Part shown: piece by piece, positions 1 to 6,718 of the stretch | How positions within the stretch are numbered: position 1 is the stretch's first letter | Layout: the number at the start of each line of letters is the position of its first letter | NCBI GenBank assembly: GCA_031178645.1 | Contig: JAPSIP010000049.1 | Location: 1-9,008 of the forward strand | Direction of reading: 5' to 3' | Origin: Paracoccus sp. (in: a-proteobacteria) | GTDB lineage: Bacteria > Pseudomonadota > Alphaproteobacteria > Rhodobacterales > Rhodobacteraceae | Length of the DNA stretch: 9,008 nt | The notes under the pieces: generated by a model | What the model saw: the letters and a program-made list of their open reading frames with translations, nothing else | What the model was told of the DNA's origin: nothing | Database searches by the model: none | Position numbers and translations under genes: made by a program

Positions 1-499
1 AGGGATCGTCCCACTTGCCGGTGATGCCCAGGCGCTTGAATTCCTGCCGCTGGATGTCGATCCACTCATCGGCAAAGCGGCGGCATTCCTGGCGGAACTC
101 GACCACGTCCACGGCATCCTTGTCGCGGCCCTCGGCGCGGTATTTCTCCTCGATCTTCCACTCGATCGGCAAGCCGTGGCAATCCCAGCCGGGGACATAG
201 CGCGCGTCGCGGCCCATCATCTGGTGGCTGCGGACGATGATGTCCTTGATGGTCTTGTTCAGCGCGTGGCCGATATGCAGGTGCCCGTTCGCGTAAGGAG
301 GGCCGTCGTGCAGGATGAAGGGCGCGCGGCCATCGCCGCGTTCGCGCAGGCGGTCATAGATGCCGATACGTTCCCAGCGGGCCAGCCATTCGGGCTCGCG
401 CTGCGGCAGGCCCGCGCGCATCGGAAACTCGGTCTGCGGCAGGAAAACGGTGTCACGATAATCGGGAGCGTCGGTCGTAACGGTGGTATCGGCGGCCAT
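1..499 (-). CDS. ileS: Isoleucyl-tRNA synthetase, N-terminal 166 residues (cut by left edge)
   Basis: This cytoplasmic class I aminoacyl-tRNA synthetase charges tRNA-Ile using ATP. The reading frame starts at the ATG read from 499 and stays open to the window edge. The visible 166 residues form the start of the catalytic domain. The ATP-binding HIGH signature sits at residues 75-78, inside the typical block [13 protein letters not shown], and a [12 protein letters not shown] block lies at about 104-115; both are diagnostic for IleS. The KMSKS loop, editing domain and zinc-binding tail lie outside the window. A Shine-Dalgarno AAGGA (511-507) is 7 bases before the start and supports it over an out-of-frame ATG at 507. 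The gene is divergent from the membrane-protein gene at 633. Its leader is unusually structured (separate entry). The family call is very secure. Confidence 0.97.
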   Translation of the reverse strand, partial: MAADTTVTTDAPDYRDTVFLPQTEFPMRAGLPQREPEWLARWERIGIYDRLRERGDGRAPFILHDGPPYANGHLHIGHALNKTIKDIIVRSHQMMGRDARYVPGWDCHGLPIEWKIEEKYRAEGRDKDAVDVVEFRQECRRFADEWIDIQRQEFKRLGITGKWDDP

Positions 500-523
500 C
501 GGGGCATCCTTCGAAGGCGAGGG

Positions 524-592
524 GTTCGGACATGCAGGCGACCCGGCGGCGCGAAACCTCACGCCACCGGGTTGCTAATTCGGGGTCCGAAC
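524..592 (-). promoter_or_regulatory. Nested hairpin in the ileS leader
   Basis: Two inverted repeats are nested within the leader. The outer arms are GTTCGGAC (524-531) and GTCCGAAC (585-592), perfect over 8 bp. Inside lie 11-base arms at 541-551 and 562-572 around a 10-base loop. The inner arms have one imperfect position. In minus-strand RNA it is a G-U wobble, while in plus-strand RNA it would be a C-A mismatch, so the fold suits the ileS transcript. No U-run follows, so a simple intrinsic terminator is unlikely. The Shine-Dalgarno lies 13 bases beyond the outer arm. Regulatory function is inferred. Confidence 0.45.
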
Positions 593-613
593 GCCAGAAA
601 TTCCATGCCGACC

Positions 614-642
614 TCTATAGAAAGCCGCCCGCGTGCCTGCAA
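614..642 (-). promoter_or_regulatory. Probable sigma-70-type promoter for ileS
   Basis: Read on the minus strand, a -35-like TTGCAG (642-637) is followed after 17 bases by a -10-like TATAGA (619-614). Transcription would start near 607, giving a leader of about 108 bases before the ileS ATG. The -35 box overlaps the first codons of the divergent gene starting at 633. The boxes were matched by eye against the general consensus. Confidence 0.5.
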
Positions 643-1457
643 CCCTGACCGATGATGCCGTGGCCCGCCGCCGCGCCGCCGTGTCGCGCTTTGTCCGCGA
701 CCGATACGGGCCGCGCGGCACGCTGCGCCTGCACCGCGCCGCGCTTGGCTGGGATCTGCTGCGCGCGCCGGTCAACGTGATGCTGTCGCCGGTCTTCCTG
801 CTGACGAGGCTGATGGGTTGGGCGCTGCCCCGTCTGGGCCTGCGCCGCGCGGGCGCCTGGCTGTCAAGGCGCCGGGTGTTCCTGCCCTCGGACATGGGCC
901 GGGTGATCCAGGCCGACCTGGAACACCTGGTGGCGGACCTGGACGCGAAGGGCATCGGCCCCGGGGCCCCGCCCGCCATCACCCGCCAGGCCGCCGCCAC
1001 CCTAGCCGAAACCCGCAACGCCGTGTCCGAGATCACGACCTCGGCCATCGTGCTAGCCTCGGGCTGGCTGCTGTTCAACCGCGCCACGCCGGGCGTAATC
1101 TCGCTTGCCGGGCCGCTGGCCGAAATGCGCGCCCATTCGACCGCCGTCGGCGACTTCCTTCTGGGCGACCGGCTGGGACGCGCCTGGTACTGGGCATTCC
1201 CCATCGAGCTTTCGCCGTGGGAGGTGATCCTGACCGGCGTGGCGCTGGCGGTGATCGGGTCGCTGGTCACGACATTCGCGGGGCTGGTGGCCGATCCGCT
1301 GCAGGTGCTGACCGGCACGCATCGCCGCCGCATCCTGCGCCTGCTGGACCGGCTGGACCGCGCCCAGCCGGGACCGGGCCTTGAACGCGAACACCTGCTG
1401 GCGCGGGCGGGCGATTTGTCGGACGCCGCGCTGATGATCTGGCGGAACCTGCGCTAG
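633..1457 (+). CDS. Conserved membrane protein of unknown function
   Basis: I do not recognise a function. It resembles hypothetical proteins I associate with Rhodobacteraceae, possibly the group called DUF6635, but that label is a recollection and not a verified match. The product is 274 residues with an Arg-rich N-terminus. Likely membrane segments lie at about 44-68, 133-163 and 193-221. A charged middle part (about 80-130) and a basic C-terminal tail rich in Arg, Asp and Leu (about 230-274) are probably cytoplasmic. There is no signal peptide or catalytic motif I can name. The start is GTG with no convincing Shine-Dalgarno; a TATAGA at 616-621 could be a -10 box, which would make the mRNA nearly leaderless. 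Codon use and third-position GC fit a real gene, and the frame is uninterrupted. The stop overlaps the stop of queF. Confidence 0.8.
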   Translation: MPATLTDDAVARRRAAVSRFVRDRYGPRGTLRLHRAALGWDLLRAPVNVMLSPVFLLTRLMGWALPRLGLRRAGAWLSRRRVFLPSDMGRVIQADLEHLVADLDAKGIGPGAPPAITRQAAATLAETRNAVSEITTSAIVLASGWLLFNRATPGVISLAGPLAEMRAHSTAVGDFLLGDRLGRAWYWAFPIELSPWEVILTGVALAVIGSLVTTFAGLVADPLQVLTGTHRRRILRLLDRLDRAQPGPGLEREHLLARAGDLSDAALMIWRNLR

Positions 1458-1915
1458 CCGCGCCCGCGATAGCCGGCAACGCCCTGGTCCGGCAGCCACA
1501 GCCCGGCGGGCGCGGCGCCTGTCTGCCAGAAGACGTCGATGGGCATCCCGCCGCGTGGATACCAGTAACCGCCGATGCGCAGCCATTGCGGCGCAATGGC
1601 GTCCACAAGCCGCTTGCCGATGCCCACCGTGCAATCCTCGTGAAAGGCGCCGTGGTTGCGGAAGCTGCCGAGGTAAAGCTTCAGCGACTTCGATTCCACC
1701 AGCCAGTTGCCGGGGACATAGTCGATCACCAGATGCGCAAAGTCCGGCTGGCCGGTGATCGGGCACAGGCTGGTGAACTCGGGCTGGGTGAAGCGGACGG
1801 CATAGATCTCGCCCGCCTGCGGATTCGGCACGCGTTCCAGCACGGCCTGTTCGGGGCTGGCGGGCAGGTTGGTCTTGGTGCCAAGCTGGGTCAGGGCGTC
1901 GGTGTAATGGGTCAT
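1454..1915 (-). CDS. queF: NADPH-dependent 7-cyano-7-deazaguanine (preQ0) reductase, short QueF type
   Basis: QueF reduces the nitrile of preQ0 to the amine preQ1 with two NADPH, the last free-base step of queuosine synthesis for tRNA wobble position 34. At 153 residues it matches the short, single-domain form related to Bacillus QueF rather than the long bimodular E. coli form. The QueF signature ESKSLKLY is at 74-81. The catalytic Cys is at 51 ([10 protein letters not shown]) with Asp58, and His92-Glu93 lie in FHEDC; these correspond with a constant offset to the known Bacillus residues Cys55, Asp62, His96 and Glu97. The ATG at 1915 has AAGGA (1926-1922) 6 bases upstream. No other queuosine genes are in the window. 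The stop codon shares CTAG with the converging gene. I see no preQ1 riboswitch-like leader. Confidence 0.96.
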   Translation of the reverse strand: MTHYTDALTQLGTKTNLPASPEQAVLERVPNPQAGEIYAVRFTQPEFTSLCPITGQPDFAHLVIDYVPGNWLVESKSLKLYLGSFRNHGAFHEDCTVGIGKRLVDAIAPQWLRIGGYWYPRGGMPIDVFWQTGAAPAGLWLPDQGVAGYRGRG

Positions 1916-1941
1916 GGGAAATCCTTCCGGGCTGGCGCGCG

Positions 1942-1970
1942 GCGATAGCAGCCGCCGCCCTATGCGTCAA
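1942..1970 (-). promoter_or_regulatory. Probable promoter for queF
   Basis: On the minus strand a good -35 TTGACG (1970-1965) is followed after exactly 17 bases by TATCGC (1947-1942). The start of transcription would be near 1935, leaving a leader of about 20 bases that holds the Shine-Dalgarno and little else. That is too short for a riboswitch. Confidence 0.55.
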
Positions 1971-2032
1971 ACCGCGCCTTGCGCCGGGGCCGCCGCCAGG
2001 CCACATGGGGACCAACCAACGGACCCGCCGCC

Positions 2033-2434
2033 ATGATCCCGCCCCGCTTAGACGTCACCCCAGACCAGATCGACCGCGTCGTCGCCATCTTCTACGGCGC
2101 CGTCCGGCGGCACGAGATCCTCGGCCCGGTCTTTGCAGGCCACGTCACCGACTGGCCCGCGCACGAGGCAAAGATCGCCGCCTTCTGGCGCAACGCGATC
2201 CTTTACGAACGCAGCTATGACGGCAACCCGATGCGCGTCCACATGCAGGCGGGCGACGTGCGGGCCGACCATTTCCCAATCTGGCTGGCGCTGTTCGACG
2301 AAACCCTTCGCCGCACCCTGCCGCCTGATCCGGCACGGGCCTGGTCGTCCCTGGCGCATCGGATTGGTGCGGGGCTGCGCATGGGGGTCGAGGATATCCG
2401 TATTCGCCGCGACGCCCCGCCGCTCCTGCGCTAG
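2033..2434 (+). CDS. Group III truncated haemoglobin
   Basis: This small haem protein of 133 residues has the 2-on-2 globin fold. Family members bind O2 or NO, and the physiological role of group III proteins is poorly settled. Residues known from Campylobacter Ctb are all present: distal Tyr21 (IFYGAV), His44 and Ile48 (AHEAKIAAFW), the proximal haem-ligand His70 (NPMRVHM) and Trp84 (HFPIWLALF). The sequence FWRNAILYERSYDGNP is typical of the group. I chose the ATG at 2033; the frame could extend to a TTG at 1979, but the extra 18 residues look non-globin and overlap the queF promoter region. The Shine-Dalgarno is weak (GGA, about 10 bases upstream). The gene is divergent from queF and convergent with the TRIC-family gene, sharing its stop CTAG. 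Confidence 0.93.
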   Translation: MIPPRLDVTPDQIDRVVAIFYGAVRRHEILGPVFAGHVTDWPAHEAKIAAFWRNAILYERSYDGNPMRVHMQAGDVRADHFPIWLALFDETLRRTLPPDPARAWSSLAHRIGAGLRMGVEDIRIRRDAPPLLR

Positions 2435-3078
2435 CGGTTGTTCCTGTCGATCCTGGGCGGCCGGGCACGATAGGTCGGCAACCTCCACCCCAGCAGCAGG
2501 CTGCCGGCGCGCAAGGCCATGACCACCAGGCCGCAGAAGATCAGCGCCACCGGCCGGGGCGTCCCCACCCCGATCAGTACCACGGCCACGACCGCCCCGC
2601 CAAAGGCGGCGGTGACATACAACTCGCCCTGCTTCAGCACCATCGGCAACTCGTTGCCCACGACATCGCGGATCAGCCCACCGAAGGTGCCGGTGACGAC
2701 TCCCATCGCCACCACCACGACCGGGCTGACCCCCGCCTGCAGCGCGATCCCCGCGCCCGCCGGCACGGCCACCGCCAGGGCAAAGGCGTCCAGCCAGACG
2801 ATTAGCCGATAGCGGCTTTCGAACAGATGCGCGGTGAAGAACACCAGCACTGCCGCGCCCGAGGTCAGCAGGATCAGTTCCGGCTGGCCCACCCAGAAGA
2901 CCGCGTCGCGGTTCAGGATCAGATCGCGCACGGTGCCCCCGCCGATGCCGGTCAGGGTGGCGAAGAAGATGAAGCCCACCAGATCAAGCTGCGCCCGGCT
3001 GGCCACCAGGGCGCCGGTCAGCGCAAAGACCAGCACCGCCGCGTAATCCAGCAGCGGAACCAGAAGGCCGGGCGTCAC
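2431..3078 (-). CDS. TRIC-family (UPF0126/YicG-like) trimeric cation channel protein
   Basis: This inner-membrane protein of 215 residues belongs to the bacterial relatives of the trimeric intracellular cation channels, which conduct monovalent cations; the physiological role in bacteria is uncertain. The sequence is almost wholly hydrophobic, consistent with seven membrane helices. It shows the internal duplication of the family: [12 protein letters not shown] at about 44-55 and [11 protein letters not shown] at about 130-140, each a glycine-rich kink followed by Arg-Asp. A basic tail rich in Arg and Pro ends the protein. The start is GTG, overlapping the rnhA stop as GTGA (3078-3075), which suggests translational coupling. 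It is the last gene of the minus-strand run. Its stop shares CTAG with the converging globin gene. Confidence 0.92.
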   Translation of the reverse strand: MTPGLLVPLLDYAAVLVFALTGALVASRAQLDLVGFIFFATLTGIGGGTVRDLILNRDAVFWVGQPELILLTSGAAVLVFFTAHLFESRYRLIVWLDAFALAVAVPAGAGIALQAGVSPVVVVAMGVVTGTFGGLIRDVVGNELPMVLKQGELYVTAAFGGAVVAVVLIGVGTPRPVALIFCGLVVMALRAGSLLLGWRLPTYRARPPRIDRNNR

Positions 3079-3542
3079 CCCGCCACCTTCGCGGGCTTGA
3101 AGGGCGCCATGCCGCCCCGCGCCAGTTCATCGGCGCGCTCATTCTCGGGGTGGCCCGCATGGCCCTTGATCCAGGCCCAGGTGACGGTGTGGCGGCGCTG
3201 CGCCTCGTCCAGGCGCTGCCACAATTCGACATTCTTGACGGGCTTCCGGTCGGCGGTCTTCCAGCCGTTCTTCTTCCAGCCATGGATCCACTGGGTCACG
3301 CCGTTCTTCACATAGGCGCTGTCGGTGGTGATGGTGATCGCCGATGGCCGCGCCAGAACCTCAAGGGCCGAGATCGCGGCCATCAGTTCCATCCGGTTGT
3401 TGGTGGTCAGCGCCTCGCCCCCGGCAAGCTCGCGCTCCTTGACGACCGTGCCGCCATCCATGGCGCGCATCAGGACGCCCCAGCCCCCGGGGCCGGGATT
3501 GCCGCTGCAAGCGCCGTCCGTCCAGGCGAAAAGTTCAGTCAT
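3075..3542 (-). CDS. rnhA: Ribonuclease HI
   Basis: RNase HI cuts the RNA strand of RNA-DNA hybrids, removing R-loops and primer RNA in the cytoplasm with divalent metal ions. The product is 155 residues, the usual length for the single-domain bacterial enzyme. All catalytic residues are visible: Asp9 in [16 protein letters not shown], Glu52 in TNNRMELMA, Asp74 in TTDSAYV, His128 in GHAGHPEN and Asp138 in NERADELA. The basic-protrusion region, around [12 protein letters not shown] (85-96), is present. The frame is open to an upstream ATG at 3623, but the family begins just before the first Asp motif, so the ATG at 3542 is right. That start lies within the end of the upstream GST-like gene (8-base overlap), and its stop overlaps the TRIC-family start. 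Confidence 0.97.
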   Translation of the reverse strand: MTELFAWTDGACSGNPGPGGWGVLMRAMDGGTVVKERELAGGEALTTNNRMELMAAISALEVLARPSAITITTDSAYVKNGVTQWIHGWKKNGWKTADRKPVKNVELWQRLDEAQRRHTVTWAWIKGHAGHPENERADELARGGMAPFKPAKVAG

Positions 3543-4140
3543 CCAGCCCCACATATCCCGGCAATCCAGCAACGCGGCCAAGCCATGCGCTGACGGCGGG
3601 AAAGCGCGCCATGTCGAAGCCACCCCGCTCGCCCGCCGTGTGCGAATAGGCGTAAAGGCAGATCCCGGCCAGGGTCGCCCCCTCGCCCACCAGCCATTCG
3701 CGCCCAGACAGCCGGTCCTCCATCACCTGCAACAGGGCATGGCCGCTGTCCAGCAGCGCGGCCAGTCGGTCAGGCGTGGCCTGCGCACGCCGATGCGGAT
3801 AGGTCAGCAAGGCGGCCCGGACGGCGATCACCCCCTCATGCTGGTTCTGTTCCCAGAACATCCAGGACAGAATCTCGGCCCGCACGAAGGGATCGGCAGG
3901 CACAAAGCCCGTCCCATCGCCCAGCCAGCACAGGATCGCATTCGATTCGGGCAGCAGCCGGCCGTCGTCCAGTTCCAGCACCGGCGCCTTGCCGAAGGGC
4001 AGCCGACCACGGGCCTTGGCCCCCTCCAATGCCTCGGTCAGATATTCGACGTCGATGGTCTCGACCGCGCGTCCCAGCAGCGCCAGCAGCAGCCGCACCT
4101 TGTCGCTGTTGCCCGACGTGGGAATGTAATAAACCCGCAT
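3535..4140 (-). CDS. Glutathione S-transferase family protein
   Basis: This is a cytoplasmic, GST-fold protein of 201 residues. The N-terminal thioredoxin-like domain (about 1-75) begins with [16 protein letters not shown], where Ser rather than Cys occupies the likely catalytic position. It also carries the cis-proline segment [18 protein letters not shown] (52-69), whose Glu-Ser pair normally binds the glutathione gamma-glutamyl group. An alpha-helical C-terminal domain follows from about 85, with the typical late segment containing [14 protein letters not shown], where Ala-Gly stands in for the common Ala-Asp. The substrate cannot be told. I chose the ATG at 4140, with AAGAG 9 bases upstream; an in-frame ATG at 4149 abuts that site directly and would add three residues. 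The gene overlaps rnhA by 8 bases and is preceded by the hairpin element that separates it from ispH. Confidence 0.9.
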   Translation of the reverse strand: MRVYYIPTSGNSDKVRLLLALLGRAVETIDVEYLTEALEGAKARGRLPFGKAPVLELDDGRLLPESNAILCWLGDGTGFVPADPFVRAEILSWMFWEQNQHEGVIAVRAALLTYPHRRAQATPDRLAALLDSGHALLQVMEDRLSGREWLVGEGATLAGICLYAYSHTAGERGGFDMARFPAVSAWLGRVAGLPGYVGLDD

Positions 4141-4149
4141 CCCTGGCAT

Positions 4150-4200
4150 CTCTTGTGTCCAAATATCCTCGGGGGGTCCGGGGGGGCGAAGCGCCCCCGG
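4150..4200 (-). repeat. GC hairpin with AT-containing tail between ispH and the GST-like gene
   Basis: On the minus strand, 9 bases after the ispH stop, a hairpin is formed by arms at 4200-4192 and 4188-4178 with a 3-base loop. The core stem is GGGGGCG/CGCCCCC, with a two-base bulge on one side. A C-rich stretch, then GAGGATATTTGG and finally AAGAG follow. The last motif serves as Shine-Dalgarno for the GST-like gene. Hairpins with a GAGGATATTT or GAGTATTT tail are, from memory, dispersed between genes in Rhodobacteraceae, often at gene ends. There is no U-run, so it may be a processing or partial termination element. Confidence 0.5.
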
Positions 4201-4208
4201 CTGGCACG

Positions 4209-5165
4209 TCAGGCGGTTTCCCGCAGGACCTTCGGCACCTTGAATTCCACATTCTCCTGCGCGGTCTCGACGATCTCGACCGTCACGTCATAGCGGGCGC
4301 GGAAGGCGTCGATCACCTCGTTCACCAGAACCTCCGGGGCGCTTGCGCCTGCAGTGACGCCCACGGCCGCAGCCCCGTCCATGGCGCGCCAGTCGATCTG
4401 GTCGGCCCGCATCACCAGCTGCGAATAGGCGCAGCCCGCCGCCCGCCCGACCTCGACCAGGCGCTTGGAGTTCGAGGAGTTCGGCGCCCCGATCACCAGA
4501 AGCGCATCGATCTTGTGCGCGATCGCCTTGACCGCAGCCTGGCGGTTGGTGGTGGCATAGCAGATGTCTTCCTTGGCCGGACCTGCAATGGCCGGAAACC
4601 GCGCCTGCAAGGCCGCCACGATTTCCGCGGTGTCATCGACCGACAGGGTGGTCTGGGTGATGAAGGCCAGCCTTTCGGGATCGCGGGGGGCAATGGTCGC
4701 CACATCCTCGACCGTCTCGACCAGGATCACCTCGCCTTTGGGCAACTGGCCCATCGTGCCCAGCACCTCGGGGTGGCCGGCATGGCCGATCATCACCATC
4801 TGCAGCCCCTCGGCATGGTGACGGGCAGCCTCGTTATGGACCTTGGTGACCAGCGGGCAGGTCGCGTCCACATGGATCATGTTGCGCCGCCGCGCCTCGG
4901 CGGGCACGGCCTTAGGCACGCCGTGCGCGGAAAAGATCACCGGGCGGTCGTCGGGCACGTCGTCCAGTTCCTCGACAAAGACCGCGCCCTGGTCGCGCAG
5001 GCCGTCCACCACGAACTTGTTGTGGACGATCTCGTGGCGGACATAGACGGGGGCGCCCCATTTCTGCAGCGCCAGTTCCACGATCTTGATGGCGCGGTCC
5101 ACGCCCGCGCAAAAGCCGCGCGGGGCGGCAAGATACAGCATCAGGGGGGGCTTCGCGTGTTCCAT
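4209..5165 (-). CDS. ispH: 4-hydroxy-3-methylbut-2-enyl diphosphate reductase
   Basis: IspH is the last enzyme of the MEP isoprenoid pathway. It is a cytoplasmic iron-sulfur protein that reduces HMBPP to IPP and DMAPP. The three cluster cysteines are Cys19 ([11 protein letters not shown]), Cys103 (VDATCPLV) and Cys202 ([10 protein letters not shown]). Substrate-binding residues are also visible: His44 in VRHEIVH, His128 to Glu133 in GHAGHPE, and the SSNS motif before [10 protein letters not shown]. From the ATG at 5165 it has 318 residues, the normal size. The frame also reaches a GTG at 5216 that overlaps the cobQ stop as GTGA; this would add 17 residues with no family resemblance, yet it would couple the two genes. 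Neither start has a strong ribosome site. It is followed by the hairpin element and then the GST-like gene. Confidence 0.96.
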   Translation of the reverse strand: MEHAKPPLMLYLAAPRGFCAGVDRAIKIVELALQKWGAPVYVRHEIVHNKFVVDGLRDQGAVFVEELDDVPDDRPVIFSAHGVPKAVPAEARRRNMIHVDATCPLVTKVHNEAARHHAEGLQMVMIGHAGHPEVLGTMGQLPKGEVILVETVEDVATIAPRDPERLAFITQTTLSVDDTAEIVAALQARFPAIAGPAKEDICYATTNRQAAVKAIAHKIDALLVIGAPNSSNSKRLVEVGRAAGCAYSQLVMRADQIDWRAMDGAAAVGVTAGASAPEVLVNEVIDAFRARYDVTVEIVETAQENVEFKVPKVLRETA

Positions 5166-5212
5166 GCCCCCGAGGTAGCGCGCCGGGGCCGCTTCGTCCA
5201 GCGGCAAGCCCG

Positions 5213-6646
5213 TCACAAACCGGCCAGGGCCAGCAGCCCCGCCACGTCCAGGTGCGACTCGAGGTGGCCTGCCAGGTCGTCCAGCACCTGATCCACCCCG
5301 GCCTCGTATCCTGGCCGGGACGGTGCGCCGAACTGCGCCAGCCAGGCGGCGCGAAAGCCGTCGTCGGCAAACAGCCCGTGCAGATAGGTGCCCGCGATGC
5401 GCCCGTCGCGGCTGACCGCGCCATCGGGACCGGGAAGATGGGCAAAGGGCCGCGCGCAGTCGGGGCCGGTGGTGCGGCCCATATGGATCTCATAGCCCGT
5501 GACCGCCTGCCCAAGCGCCGCGCCCGTCACGCGTTCCAACCGCTTCTCGGGCGCCATCACCGTTTCCACGTCCAGAAGGCCAAGGCCCGCGACCTCTCCG
5601 GCCAGTCCGTCGCTGCCCAGGGGATCGCGCACCACCCGGCCCAGCATCTGGAAGCCGCCGCAGAGACCCAGCACATGCCCGCCCCGCCGGACATGGGCGG
5701 CAAGGTCGATGTCCCAGCCCTGCGCCCGCAGGAAGGCCAGGTCGCCCCCCGTGGATTTCGTGCCGGGGATCACCACCACGTCGGCATCGCCGGGAATCGC
5801 ACGCCCCGGACCCAGCATAGTCAGGCGCAAGCCCGGTTCCGCCGCCAGCGGATCCAGATCGTCGAAGTTGGCGATCCGCGACAGGCACAGGCAGACCACA
5901 TGCAGCCCCTGCCCGGCCGAGGCCCGCAGGTCCACCGCATCCTCGGACGGCAGGCGGTGCGCGCCCCCAAACCAGGGCAGGACGCCAAAGCCGGGCCAGC
6001 CGGTCGCCTGTTCGATCATCCAATAGCCATCGTCGAACAGCCGCAGATCGCCGCGGAACTTGTTGACCAGGAACCCCCGGATCATGGCGGCATCGTCCGC
6101 GTCCAGAACGGCCTTCGTACCCACGATCTGCGCGATCACCCCGCCTCGGTCGATGTCGCCCGCCAGAACCACCGGCACACCCGCCGCGCGGGCAAAGCCC
6201 ATGTTGGCGATGTCGCGCGGGCGCAGGTTCACCTCGGCCGGGCTGCCCGCGCCCTCGACGATCACCAGGCCATGCGCGACGGACAGGCGGGCGAAACTGT
6301 CCAGAACGCCGGCCATCAGGCGCGGGCGCAGGGCGGCGTAATCACGCGCCTCGGCGCGGGCGATGGCGCGGCCCTGAAGGATCACCTGCGCGCCGGTATC
6401 GGTTTCGGGCTTCAGCAGCACCGGGTTCATGTCGGCCAATGGTTCCAGACCGCAGGCCCGTGCCTGCAAGGCCTGCGCCCGGCCGATTTCCCCGCCATCG
6501 GCGGTCACGGCGGCGTTGTTCGACATGTTCTGCGGCTTGAAGGGCGCGACCGACAGGCCCCGGTTGCGCGCGGCGCGGCACAGGCCCGCCACCAGCAGCG
6601 ACTTTCCGACATTCGATCCGGTGCCCTGGATCATCAGCGCGGGCAT
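5213..6646 (-). CDS. cobQ: Adenosylcobyric acid (cobyric acid) synthase
   Basis: CobQ/CbiP amidates four side-chain carboxylates of adenosylcobyrinate a,c-diamide with glutamine and ATP, late in cobalamin synthesis. The product is 477 residues, a usual length. The N-terminal ATP-dependent synthetase domain of the DethioB-synthetase type starts with the P-loop [10 protein letters not shown] (7-16) and includes [10 protein letters not shown] (36-45) and [12 protein letters not shown] (131-142). The C-terminal class I glutaminase-like domain has the nucleophile Cys329 in [11 protein letters not shown] and His423 in GTYLHGLF. The frame runs open far upstream opposite secG, but homology begins at the ATG read from 6646. 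The Shine-Dalgarno is poor. No other cobalamin genes are in the window, so cobQ appears here detached from the main pathway cluster. It is the first gene of the minus-strand run. Confidence 0.96.
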   Translation of the reverse strand: MPALMIQGTGSNVGKSLLVAGLCRAARNRGLSVAPFKPQNMSNNAAVTADGGEIGRAQALQARACGLEPLADMNPVLLKPETDTGAQVILQGRAIARAEARDYAALRPRLMAGVLDSFARLSVAHGLVIVEGAGSPAEVNLRPRDIANMGFARAAGVPVVLAGDIDRGGVIAQIVGTKAVLDADDAAMIRGFLVNKFRGDLRLFDDGYWMIEQATGWPGFGVLPWFGGAHRLPSEDAVDLRASAGQGLHVVCLCLSRIANFDDLDPLAAEPGLRLTMLGPGRAIPGDADVVVIPGTKSTGGDLAFLRAQGWDIDLAAHVRRGGHVLGLCGGFQMLGRVVRDPLGSDGLAGEVAGLGLLDVETVMAPEKRLERVTGAALGQAVTGYEIHMGRTTGPDCARPFAHLPGPDGAVSRDGRIAGTYLHGLFADDGFRAAWLAQFGAPSRPGYEAGVDQVLDDLAGHLESHLDVAGLLALAGL

Positions 6647-6659
6647 GGGTTTACTCTGC

Positions 6660-6688
6660 TTGCCATCATCCCCCCGGATGACTAGATA
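6660..6688 (+). promoter_or_regulatory. Probable promoter for secG
   Basis: A -35-like TTGCCA (6660-6665, five of six consensus bases) is followed after 17 bases by TAGATA (6683-6688), a moderate -10. Transcription would begin near 6695, leaving a leader of about 24 bases. The spacer contains a short inverted repeat, TCATCC-N4-GGATGA (6666-6681), placed as an operator would be. A cobQ promoter on the other strand is not clear; a TATCTA at 6688-6683 is the only -10 candidate. Confidence 0.45.
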
Positions 6689-6718
6689 GGCGCGTCCGAA
6701 AGCGAAAGGCCGAAAGCC

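Noticed and set aside
500..607. T-box riboswitch before ileS
   Set aside because: The leader is structured, but I see no T-box consensus and no antiterminator or terminator pair with a U-run; T-boxes are mainly a Gram-positive feature.
1053..2015. Minus-strand open frame (320 codons) overlapping queF and the membrane-protein gene
   Set aside because: It runs across a clear gene boundary and the queF promoter in a different frame, and its Arg/Ala/Pro-rich composition is that of a shadow frame.
1916..2032. preQ1 riboswitch before queF
   Set aside because: The predicted queF leader is only about 20 bases long and shows no preQ1 aptamer features.
3325..5291. Plus-strand open frames opposite the GST-like and ispH genes (3325-4293 and 4029-5291)
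   Set aside because: Both are shadows of conserved minus-strand genes; no motif and no ribosome site.
5252..6685. Plus-strand open frame (477 codons) opposite cobQ
   Set aside because: It is the mirror of a well-conserved cobQ; its composition is rich in Arg, Gly, His and Gln, with no recognisable motif.
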